Source: Salinibacter pepae (GTDB lineage: Bacteria > Bacteroidota > Rhodothermia > Rhodothermales > Salinibacteraceae). From it: a stretch of DNA of 64,000 bases. Position 1 is the stretch's first letter; each line of letters starts with the position of its first letter. Position numbers and translations under genes: made by a program. Location of the stretch: assembly GCF_947077775.1 (NCBI RefSeq), contig NZ_CAMTTE010000001.1, positions 1,636,001 to 1,700,000 of the forward strand. The letters run 5' to 3'. The notes beneath the pieces are model-generated. The model did not search any database and was not told where the DNA came from. It saw nothing but the letters and a program-made list of their open reading frames with translations. Below, in pieces: positions 54,410-64,000 of this stretch.

Positions 54410-55174
54410 GTGACCCTCGACCTCACCGACCAAACGATTCTCGTCACCGGCGCGAGCCGCGGCATCGGGCGGGCCGCCGCCGAGGCCCTCGCCGACACCG
54501 GGGCCACCGTGGCCGTGCACTACGGCCGGAGTGAAGACGCGGCGGCGGAGGTCGTAGCAGCCTGCGGCCGCGGCGCCCGCGCGTTCCAGGCCGACCTCTC
54601 GGCCCTGGAGGCGACGGACGCTCTGATCGAGCGCGTGGTCGACGCCTACGGACGGCTCGACGCCCTGGTGCTCAACGCCGGCGTGGCCGTGCCGACCCCC
54701 CTGGACGATGACACCCCGTCCTGGGGCGACGCGTGGGCCGAGACGATGCACGTCAACCTACGGGCCCCCGAGCTGCTGTGCCGGCATGCCCTGGATCACT
54801 TCCGATCCCGGTCGCCGTCCGGGGGGCGCATCATCAGCGTGGCCTCGCGGGCCGCGTTTCGGGGCGACACGCCCGACTACATGACGTACGCCGCCTCCAA
54901 GGCCGGGTTGGTTGCGCTCACGCGCTCCATCGCCCGCGAATTTGGGGCGGACGGGGTCAAGGCCTTCACGCTCGCCCCCGGCTTCACGCGCACCGACATG
55001 GCGCAGGACTTCATCGACGAGTACGGGGAGGCCCACGCGACGAGCGACCTTGCGCTCAACGAGCTCACCGAGCCCGCCGACGTGGCCTCGGTCGTCGTGT
55101 TTCTCGCCAGCGGCCACGCGGACCACGCCACCGGCACTACCGTCGACGTCAACGCCGGAAGTTACGTGCATTGA
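54410..55174 (+). CDS. Short-chain dehydrogenase/reductase (254 aa)
   Basis: Classical SDR, FabG-like. The cofactor loop is TGASRGIG, the NAG motif is LNAGVAV, and the active-site residues are Ser in IISVASRAAF and Tyr/Lys in YMTYAASKAG. The C-terminus with TTVDVNAGSYVH is standard. I chose GTG at 54410 (VTLDLTDQTILVTG); an upstream ATG at 54308 lies in the repeat region. Substrate and pathway are unknown. A fatty-acid or PHA-related reductase role is possible given the neighbours. Confidence 0.9.
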   Translation: MTLDLTDQTILVTGASRGIGRAAAEALADTGATVAVHYGRSEDAAAEVVAACGRGARAFQADLSALEATDALIERVVDAYGRLDALVLNAGVAVPTPLDDDTPSWGDAWAETMHVNLRAPELLCRHALDHFRSRSPSGGRIISVASRAAFRGDTPDYMTYAASKAGLVALTRSIAREFGADGVKAFTLAPGFTRTDMAQDFIDEYGEAHATSDLALNELTEPADVASVVVFLASGHADHATGTTVDVNAGSYVH

Positions 55175-55221
55175 TCCGTGCATGCCCCCGCAACAGTCGC
55201 GAGTGGCCGGGGCAGTCTCGT

Positions 55222-56031
55222 CTACCGCCCTTCAACTCGCCTCAGGAAGTCGTCCACAACTGCGTTGAACGCCTCTGGGCGCTCGACCGGCAGCGCGTGC
55301 CGGGCATCGTGCACGACGGCAAGCTCGGCCCGGGGCATCTGTGCCCTCATTTGTCTCTTTTCTGCCACCGGGGTGTAGTCCTCGTCCGAGGACACGAGCA
55401 GCGTGGGCGTGTCGATGCGGTGGAGGCGGTCCGCCACGCTCCACTGCATGATCGCATCCATCGACCAGAGATAGGCCTGCTTGTCGGTTCCGGCCCAGCG
55501 TTCGACGAGCGTGCGCCGGAGGGCCCCCTGATCCGGCTTCACAAACAGCTGGCGGGCGAGCAGCCGCCCAACCCGCCGCATGCCGAGGGCCTGCACCGCC
55601 AGCCGGCGCGAGACGTAAAACCATACGTCGCGCCACGAGTGGAGCCGCATGTCGGCCACGCTGTTGACGACGACAAGACTGCGGAGAAGCCGCGGGGCAC
55701 TCGCAGCCAACTCAAGGGCGACCATGCCCCCCATGGACAGGCCCACCACGTGCGCCGGTCCGTGCGCATGCTTGCGCAAGAGCACAGCCACCTCCCTCGC
55801 AAACTGCGCAATGGAATACGGGCCTTCGCCCCGCTCGGAGCGCCCGTGCCCCCGGAGGTCGACCCGAAGCACACGGTAGCGCTTGGCGAAGTCCTCGACC
55901 TGCGCGGCCCAGTCGCGGCTGCTCGACCCCAGGCCGTGCACGAAGAGGAGGGGGGCGCCCCGCCCCCGCTCGGTGTAGTGCAGACGCGTGTCGTCGACGG
56001 TGTCGTAGGGCATATGGAACGCGGGCATCAC
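55222..56031 (-). CDS. Alpha/beta-hydrolase (269 aa)
   Basis: The fold motifs are clear: oxyanion region LLFVHGLGSSSRDW, RVDLRGHGRS, nucleophile elbow GLSMGGMVALE (Ser), Asp in VSSDEDYTP and His in HDARHALPVERP. Its layout matches 3-oxoadipate-enol-lactonase-like or esterase subfamilies. Substrate unknown. It converges with the SDR gene and is divergent from the PhaR-like gene. Confidence 0.92.
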   Translation of the reverse strand: MMPAFHMPYDTVDDTRLHYTERGRGAPLLFVHGLGSSSRDWAAQVEDFAKRYRVLRVDLRGHGRSERGEGPYSIAQFAREVAVLLRKHAHGPAHVVGLSMGGMVALELAASAPRLLRSLVVVNSVADMRLHSWRDVWFYVSRRLAVQALGMRRVGRLLARQLFVKPDQGALRRTLVERWAGTDKQAYLWSMDAIMQWSVADRLHRIDTPTLLVSSDEDYTPVAEKRQMRAQMPRAELAVVHDARHALPVERPEAFNAVVDDFLRRVEGR

Positions 56032-56248
56032 CGGGAGACCAAGAAGACGACGGCTCTGGGGCGCAGTTCGTTTCTCCTCAGCGCTCCCGCCCTCCCGAAC
56101 GCTCCAGACCCCGCCGGCTCCCAGCTACAGCTTCCTGATTTGCCCTACTGGCCCGTCGTGACGCCCCCGGATCAATTTATAACGCACTGCGTCAAAACGG
56201 ATGAACACAATTGATGCATCGTGTTACGAAGGCTCTGCTGCCCTGGTT

Positions 56249-56767
56249 ATGGCTCGACGGATCAAGCGCTACGACAACCGAAAGCTGTACGACACCGAAA
56301 CGAGCGAGTACGTGTCGTTGAGCGACATCGCCGCGCTCGTACGGCAAGGCAACACCGTCGAGGTCGTGGATAAGGCGACCGGTGAAGACATTACAGCCCA
56401 GACGCTCACCCAGATCATCCTGGAAGAGGGAAGGAACGGCGCCCCCGTCATCCCGCCGGACCTGCTCCACACGTTGCTGCGTCGCAGTGGCGAGGCCCTC
56501 GACATGGGACTCGACCAGATCCGATCGACGGTCGACGGCCTGGTGGAACGCTCGGTGGGGCAACTGAAACGGCTCGTTCAGAGCCCCCGAAGGCGAGACC
56601 TCGACGCCCTCCGACGACAGCTGCGCCACCTGGAGCAGCGACTATCCGCTTTGCTGGACGACCTCGACGCCCCGTCCGCCTCGGATTCAGACGCCCAACG
56701 ACATCCCCAAGAGGCTTCCGGGGAGACGCCCACCGCCGAGCCCGTTCAGCCGCCCTCTCGGGACTGA
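56249..56767 (+). CDS. phaR: PhaR-type PHA accumulation regulator (172 aa)
   Basis: The N-terminal PHB/PHA DNA-binding domain is complete: RRIKRYDNRKLYDTETSEY, SLSDIAALVRQGNTVEVVD, then TLTQIILEE. PhaR proteins bind DNA and PHA granules and repress phasin genes. The C-terminal half is helical with an acidic tail. The start at 56249 gives the conserved MARRIKRYDNRK. A phasin gene lies 44 bp downstream, matching the expected regulator-target pair. Confidence 0.92.
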   Translation: MARRIKRYDNRKLYDTETSEYVSLSDIAALVRQGNTVEVVDKATGEDITAQTLTQIILEEGRNGAPVIPPDLLHTLLRRSGEALDMGLDQIRSTVDGLVERSVGQLKRLVQSPRRRDLDALRRQLRHLEQRLSALLDDLDAPSASDSDAQRHPQEASGETPTAEPVQPPSRD

Positions 56768-56811
56768 CTCTCCTTTCCGCATGCTTCGTTCACAACCCAT
56801 TTTCCCACGCC

Positions 56812-57237
56812 ATGACGACTGAACCCGACGCCCCCGACTCCGAAAACCTACAGGATGAACTTACCGAGCGCGGCCGCGAGGTGTGGCTGGCTGGCCTTGG
56901 GGCCCTAGCTACGGTCGAAGAGGAAGGCACGAAGCTCTTCAATCGCCTCGTGGACCGGGGACAGGACTTTGAGGAGGAGCGCCAGGCCAAGATTGAAGAG
57001 GCGACCGAGAAGGTCCGCGAGCAGAGCGACGAGGCCCTCGCCCAACTCGAAGAGGCCGGGGAGGAAACGCAGTCGATGCTCGCCGACTCTGTAAAGGCCG
57101 CCCTGGAGCGCTTCGGCGTTCCCACCCAGACGGAAGTCGACGACCTGGCAGAAAAAGTAGACCACCTGTCCAGACAGGTCGAGGCGCTTGCCGACCGCCT
57201 CGGGGAGGCGGAAGAGCCTTCCTCGGACGAATCGTAG
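56812..57237 (+). CDS. Phasin-family PHA granule protein (141 aa)
   Basis: The N-terminal REVWLAGLGALATVEEEGTK, then LFNRLVDRGQDFEEE, is the signature of PhaF/PhaI-like phasins, amphipathic proteins that coat PHA granules. The rest is a charged coiled coil, ending in an acidic tail. It follows the PhaR-like gene and ends in a strong terminator. No PHA synthase is visible in the window. Confidence 0.88.
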   Translation: MTTEPDAPDSENLQDELTERGREVWLAGLGALATVEEEGTKLFNRLVDRGQDFEEERQAKIEEATEKVREQSDEALAQLEEAGEETQSMLADSVKAALERFGVPTQTEVDDLAEKVDHLSRQVEALADRLGEAEEPSSDES

Positions 57238-57280
57238 ATCTTCTCACCGCCTGGCCTCGAATTTGCTCCTCTGGGGACGA

Positions 57281-57309
57281 GGCGCCCTCCAAGACGGAGG
57301 GCGCCTTTT
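57281..57309 (+). terminator. Rho-independent terminator after the phasin gene
   Basis: A perfect 10-bp stem GGCGCCCTCC/GGAGGGCGCC (57281-57290 and 57296-57305) with a 5-base loop is followed by four T. It lies 44 bp after the phasin stop. Confidence 0.88.
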
Positions 57310-57415
57310 CCCTCGCAGAGCCCCCCAGAACGTGTCCGACGAGGCACGTCCGGAACCGCTTTTGTGGACGACGAATACGGCGGACCGAACCGTTTCTCAC
57401 TACCCGCCCTACTCG

Positions 57416-58714
57416 ATGCCCTCCTCTCCCACCGGCTCCAGCACGCTTGGCCTCGCCTGTGCGGGTGGGGTCGTTGAGGGAGCCCTCTACGAGATTGGGG
57501 CGCTGTGTGCCCTCGACGAGGCGATTGAGGGACGTCGTCTACACGATTTAGACATCTACGTGGGCGTCAGCTCGGGCAGCTTGATCGGGAGCATGCTGGC
57601 CAGCAGCGTCTCTGCACGCGAACTCAGTCGAGCCGTCGTTTCGGAATCGTCCGACTCGAGCCTCAACCTGGAGCCGGAGGTGCTCTTCCGGCCGGCCGTG
57701 GGCGAATACGCGGGTCGACTGGGGCGCCTGCCCGGGGCCTTCTTTTCGTCTCTTCGGCACTACCTCCTCAATCCGGGCGACCTGTCTTTGCTCGGGCTTC
57801 TCGCGACGTTTGGGGCCCTGGTGCCCACGGGCCTCTTCACCAATGCCTCGCTGGAGCGCTTTCTTGCCGAGGCCCTCTCTGCCAGCGGCCGCACCAACGA
57901 CTTTCGCCGGTTGAAGCGGAAGCTGTACGTCGTGGCCATGAACCTCGACTCCGCCGACGTTACGGTCTTCGGCGAGCCCGGGCACGACCATGTCCCCATC
58001 TCATCGGCCATCCAGGCGTCCACCGCACTTCCGGGCCTGTACACCCCGGTCGAGATCGACGGCCAGCACTACATTGACGGGGTGGCACGCCGCACCGTGC
58101 ACGCGAGTGTGGGGCTCGATGCCGGCGCCGACCTCCTCTTTTGCATCAACCCCATCGTGCCGATCAACGTCCAGCTCAAGCAACACGCCGAGCGGTTGCT
58201 CGATCGTCAAACGAACGGCCACGGCCCGTCCCTCGCCGATCGGGGCCTGCCGACCGTGCTGTCCCAGACATTTCGCGCCATCGTCGACTCTCGCAAGCAG
58301 ACCGGCTTCAAGAAGTACGCGCATACCCATCCCGACGCGGACATCATTCTCATTGAGCCAGAGTGCGACGACACGCACCTGTTCTTCTCCAACATCTTCA
58401 GCTTCAAGAATCGGCACGACATCTGCGAGCACGCCTACCAGGCTACGCGCCGTCACCTGCGTTCTCGTGCGGAGGTGCTCCAGCCCATCCTAGAGCGCCA
58501 CGGCCTGTGGCTGCGCCGGGACGTGCTCGACGCCCCCCACTCCCTCTACGACACCTCCCCTTCCGCCCGGGACCACGAGTCGCAGCGCCCCGCATCTTCG
58601 ATGGCGGAGGTGCTCCGCGCGACCAGCGACACCCTCGATCGCCTCGACGGTCTGCTGGACCGTCTGCACAATCACGCGGAGCGGGCCAATCGGTCTGTCC
58701 CGAGCCAAACGTAA
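57416..58714 (+). CDS. Patatin-like phospholipase (432 aa)
   Basis: The patatin Ser/Asp dyad is visible. The oxyanion hole is CAGGVVEGALYEIGAL, the nucleophile Ser52 is in GVSSG, and Asp221 is in IDGVARR. Such enzymes hydrolyse phospholipids; some act on intracellular PHA granules, which the nearby phasin makes plausible but does not prove. The C-terminal 150 residues are unrelated to the core. I chose the start at 57416. Confidence 0.92.
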   Translation: MPSSPTGSSTLGLACAGGVVEGALYEIGALCALDEAIEGRRLHDLDIYVGVSSGSLIGSMLASSVSARELSRAVVSESSDSSLNLEPEVLFRPAVGEYAGRLGRLPGAFFSSLRHYLLNPGDLSLLGLLATFGALVPTGLFTNASLERFLAEALSASGRTNDFRRLKRKLYVVAMNLDSADVTVFGEPGHDHVPISSAIQASTALPGLYTPVEIDGQHYIDGVARRTVHASVGLDAGADLLFCINPIVPINVQLKQHAERLLDRQTNGHGPSLADRGLPTVLSQTFRAIVDSRKQTGFKKYAHTHPDADIILIEPECDDTHLFFSNIFSFKNRHDICEHAYQATRRHLRSRAEVLQPILERHGLWLRRDVLDAPHSLYDTSPSARDHESQRPASSMAEVLRATSDTLDRLDGLLDRLHNHAERANRSVPSQT

Positions 58715-58721
58715 GCTCGAC

Positions 58722-60554
58722 CTACCGCGCCCACACCGCCAGGCCCGCCCCAATCACAAATAGGGGGATTGACAGCCACAGCGGCCCGCCCTGCACCACG
58801 GAAATCACCCCTCCGACGATGCAGGCCCCGGCAATGACGCTGCTCCGGACCCCGGACAGGGGATCACTCGGGGGCTGATCGGTCAACGACTCTTCGAGCT
58901 GCGCCGCCCCAGACGTCAGCAGCTGGGGGAGCTTCAGGGCCACATCCACCAGCTCGGGGGCGTTGCTCAGCAGCTCCGACCCTAGCGTCAAGGGGTTGAA
59001 CCGCTCGCGGAAGATCCGCTGCACGTGGCGCCGCGAGACCGCCACCACGTCGAGGTCTGGATCCAGGGTCCGGCCCACGCCCTCGAAGGTGACGAGGGCC
59101 TTCACCATCAGCGTCATCTCCACCGGGAAGAAGATGCGGTACCGCCCCCCCAGGCTCAGCGACTGCAGGATGACCTGTGCGAGGCTGATCGAGCCCTGCT
59201 TGCTCCGCATCAGAAAGTGGCGGGCCATGTCCGAGACGGCCCGCCGAAATCCCTGCGGGTCGCCGCCCTCTCCCACTCGCGCCATGTCGAGAAGGTAGCG
59301 GGCCGCATTTTCCACGTCCCCCCGCACCAGGGCGTAGTAGTAGTACAGCATGCGCCGCCGGATGTCGGCCCGGAAGCGCCCGACCATCCCGAGGTCAATG
59401 AATCCAATTTGGAGGTCCTCGGGCCGATCGCCGGGCAGAATCTTCAGGTTGCCCGCGTGCAGATCGGCGTGGAAGAACCCGTCTTTGTACAGCATCCGGA
59501 TGACCGCAGAGGCGCCGAGGTCGATTACACGCTGCCGCTCGGCCTCACTCAGCTCGCGCACGGCCTGGGGGCCGGGCCGGATGCCGCCCAGGTACTCCAT
59601 CGTAAGCACGTCGCTCGTGCTCAATTCACGATGGACATCGGGGAAAACCACCCCTGGAACGTCCTGAAAGTTCGCGGCGAAGATTTCAGCATGATCGGCC
59701 TCGTAGTCGAAGTCAATTTCGCGCTTCGTGTAGGCCCCAAACTCTTCGATGATCTGTGTCGGCTGGTAGCGCGGCAGCAGCCACTGCAGAAACACCCCGA
59801 AAAACTCTAGAAGCTTCAGGTCGGACGTCACGACGTCCCGGATGCCCGGCTTAATCACCTTCACGACAACGTCTTTCCCATCGTGTGTCGTGGCCCGGTG
59901 CACCTGTGCGATGGACGCGGCGGCCAGCGGCTCCGGATCGATCGATCGGAAGAGGGACTCCACGGGATCCTCCAGTTCCCGCTCAATAATTGCCTTCACC
60001 TGCGCGAAGGGAATGGGCGGCAGGTGGTCCATCAGGCTGTCGAGCTCCTCCGTAATCACCTCCGGAAGCAAATCCTCCCGGATGGCCATGATCTGCCCCA
60101 GCTTGGTAAACGTGGGCCCGAGGATTTCCAGTCGGCGCCGCAGTTGCTCCGGGAAGGGACGATTCCGGAGGTCGCTACGGACGAAGGGCTTCAGGATGCC
60201 CGCTAGCATGCGCTTTCCCAGCGACCGCATGCCCGTCTTCTGTACGCGCGGCAGGGAGTCGACGTACGCGATGTGCCCCCCCATCAGCAGGCCGGCTACG
60301 TGTCGCCACACCGTAAAGAATCGGCGGACCGCCCCTCGGTAGGGCGCCAGGGGATCAAAGTCCGTAAACGGTGAGGACTGAGGGGGGCCGTTTGACGATG
60401 AGGGGGAGCTTGGATTCTCGGAACCGGGCGCCCTGCTTGCCGACGACTCCTCACGGTTCGGGCCCCCCGACTGGGCCACGGCAGGCGTCTCTTCTCCGCT
60501 CGGGGCTGTCGGTTGAGATGAAGGGCCCGAAGGGGAGCCGTTGGGACGGTCCAT
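58722..60554 (-). CDS. AarF/UbiB/ABC1-family atypical kinase (610 aa)
   Basis: ABC1-type kinase-like ATPase with ubiquinone/isoprenoid-lipid links in other bacteria. Motifs: FTKLGQIMAIREDLLP, the Ala-rich loop AAASIAQVHRA, Lys in VVVKVIKPG, FFHADLHAGN and GFIDLGMVG. Two C-terminal membrane helices end the protein. The first 60 residues are a Ser/Pro/Gly-rich extension. The gene converges with the patatin gene, 7 bp apart. Confidence 0.93.
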   Translation of the reverse strand: MDRPNGSPSGPSSQPTAPSGEETPAVAQSGGPNREESSASRAPGSENPSSPSSSNGPPQSSPFTDFDPLAPYRGAVRRFFTVWRHVAGLLMGGHIAYVDSLPRVQKTGMRSLGKRMLAGILKPFVRSDLRNRPFPEQLRRRLEILGPTFTKLGQIMAIREDLLPEVITEELDSLMDHLPPIPFAQVKAIIERELEDPVESLFRSIDPEPLAAASIAQVHRATTHDGKDVVVKVIKPGIRDVVTSDLKLLEFFGVFLQWLLPRYQPTQIIEEFGAYTKREIDFDYEADHAEIFAANFQDVPGVVFPDVHRELSTSDVLTMEYLGGIRPGPQAVRELSEAERQRVIDLGASAVIRMLYKDGFFHADLHAGNLKILPGDRPEDLQIGFIDLGMVGRFRADIRRRMLYYYYALVRGDVENAARYLLDMARVGEGGDPQGFRRAVSDMARHFLMRSKQGSISLAQVILQSLSLGGRYRIFFPVEMTLMVKALVTFEGVGRTLDPDLDVVAVSRRHVQRIFRERFNPLTLGSELLSNAPELVDVALKLPQLLTSGAAQLEESLTDQPPSDPLSGVRSSVIAGACIVGGVISVVQGGPLWLSIPLFVIGAGLAVWAR

Positions 60555-60698
60555 GCCAAAGATCTAACTCGTGAAGAGAAGAGCCCGCCTCAAAACACGC
60601 AGGGCTTCTGCTACACAGCACGTAACGGGGACACTCGAAAATGGTTGGTGGCCGGACGTGACAGGACCGACAGTCCTCACTGACTGATAGCCCCAAAT

Positions 60699-60734
60699 AA
60701 AAAAGGGACGCCGCTGCAACTGCAACGGCGTCCC
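60699..60734 (-). terminator. Terminator of the rRNA operon
   Basis: On the minus strand the stem GGGACGCCG/CGGCGTCCC (60734-60705) with an inner TGCAGTTGCA palindrome is followed by six T (60704-60699). It lies just after the 3' end of 5S rRNA. Confidence 0.9.
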
Positions 60735-60744
60735 TAGAAGGGAA

Positions 60745-60857
60745 TCCTGGCAACGTCCTACTCTACCGGCCAACGGCCAGTACCATCGGCGCTGCGGGAC
60801 TTAACTTCTCTGTTCGAAATGAGAAGAGGTGTTGCCCCCGCGCTATAGCCACCAGGA
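60745..60857 (-). rRNA. 5S ribosomal RNA
   Basis: The minus strand begins TCCTGGTGGCTATAGCG and contains the conserved CCGAT and GAACAGAGAAGTTAAG segments. Its last bases pair with the 5' end (TCCTGGTGGC with GTTGCCAGGA). The length of about 113 nt is normal. The ends are inferred from that pairing. Confidence 0.95.
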
Positions 60858-60962
60858 AACTCGGTGCTGGTGTTTTCACCAGCGAATGTCTGACATAATG
60901 GTAGATTTCAACACACTCCCGAAGCGAATCGGGATGCAAGCGATGCGTTGTGCCCCCATGAT

Positions 60963-60980
60963 GGCATGTGCAAAATAGGG

Positions 60981-60990
<10 letters not shown>
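60963..60990 (-). promoter_or_regulatory. 3' arm of the 23S processing stem
   Basis: The plus-strand sequence here is TGTGCAAAATAGGGGTGTTAAGC with short flanks. It pairs with 63915-63942 across the 23S ends. Such stems are substrates for RNase III. Confidence 0.85.
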
Positions 60991-63914
<2,924 letters not shown>

Positions 63915-63924
<10 letters not shown>

Positions 63925-63942
63925 CACTATTTTGCACATCCC
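63915..63942 (-). promoter_or_regulatory. 5' arm of the 23S processing stem
   Basis: Complementary to 60963-60990 over about 23 bp (GCTTAACACC, a one-base bulge, then CTATTTTGCACA on the plus strand). It marks the 23S 5' boundary. The remaining 58 bp to the window end are 16S-23S spacer without a visible tRNA. Confidence 0.85.
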
Positions 63943-64000
63943 ACAACGGAGAACCTTCTCCACTCGGACCTGCGCAAAAGGAGCAGGTGAAACACACCGC

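Noticed and set aside
63943..64000. tRNA gene in the 16S-23S spacer
   Set aside because: Only 58 bp are in the window and none folds as part of a tRNA with conserved T or D arms.

Overview
The window looks like chromosomal DNA of an extremely halophilic, high-GC member of the Bacteroidota/Rhodothermota, most likely Salinibacter ruber or a close relative. The proteins are strongly acidic (many Asp/Glu, few Lys). Start codons lack clear Shine-Dalgarno sequences. Several families typical of this group occur: GWxTD, DUF2480, a DUF4290-like protein, and a sigma54-type regulator next to lptE. The species assignment is inference from these traits and from motility genes, which are uncommon in this phylum.

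Layout. 1-1719 is the N-terminal part of a membrane-anchored multi-PAS sensor on the minus strand, cut by the window edge. 2272-17456 is mostly motility on the minus strand: a small unknown protein with its own sigma28-type promoter, two flagellins with nearly identical ends, and the cluster flgF-flgG-flgA-flgH-flgI-flgJ-flgN-flgK-flgL followed by an HDOD signalling protein. Facing the other way, between the flagellins and the HDOD gene, sit tandem sulfotransferase genes: one intact, one frameshifted near its end, and one reduced to a C-terminal tail. 17725-24102 (+) holds a secreted SH3-like protein, an S9 peptidase fused to a formylglycine-enzyme-like domain, an AAA+/Fis sigma54-type regulator, a four-helix-bundle protein and lptE. 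24107-26349 (-) holds a Tat-exported asparaginase-family amidase and an NAD-dependent epimerase/dehydratase. 26350-27999 is an accessory patch with a 181-bp inverted-repeat element and a decayed RES/Xre toxin-antitoxin pair, directly upstream of purL.

30519-43431 is mostly housekeeping and envelope genes: trxA, trxB, a BON-LysM lipoprotein, a gamma-glutamyltransferase, a GWxTD protein, a CDP-alcohol phosphatidyltransferase, a frameshifted AlkP-superfamily membrane enzyme, a glycosyltransferase, a YebC-family protein and ruvC. 43489-49606 carries a DUF4290-like gene, an ABC exporter pair, trigger factor, clpP and tRNA-Glu(CTC). 49914-58714 carries a parvulin lipoprotein, small enzymes, and a short block for polyhydroxyalkanoate (PHA) granules (PhaR-like regulator, phasin, then a patatin-like lipase). 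An AarF/UbiB kinase follows on the minus strand. The window ends in an rRNA operon read leftward: complete 23S (with its RNase III stem) and 5S, with only the start of the 16S-23S spacer.

The flagellar genes form one functional block. Rod, ring, hook-junction and chaperone genes are co-directional. The late genes carry TAAA-N15-CCGATAA promoters. Most notable are the sigma28-linked unknown gene, the sulfotransferases beside the flagellins, the peptidase fusion, an Asp-to-Asn change at the catalytic position of ClpP, and four genes whose reading frames are broken by single-base shifts. Those shifts are either real decay or sequence errors.
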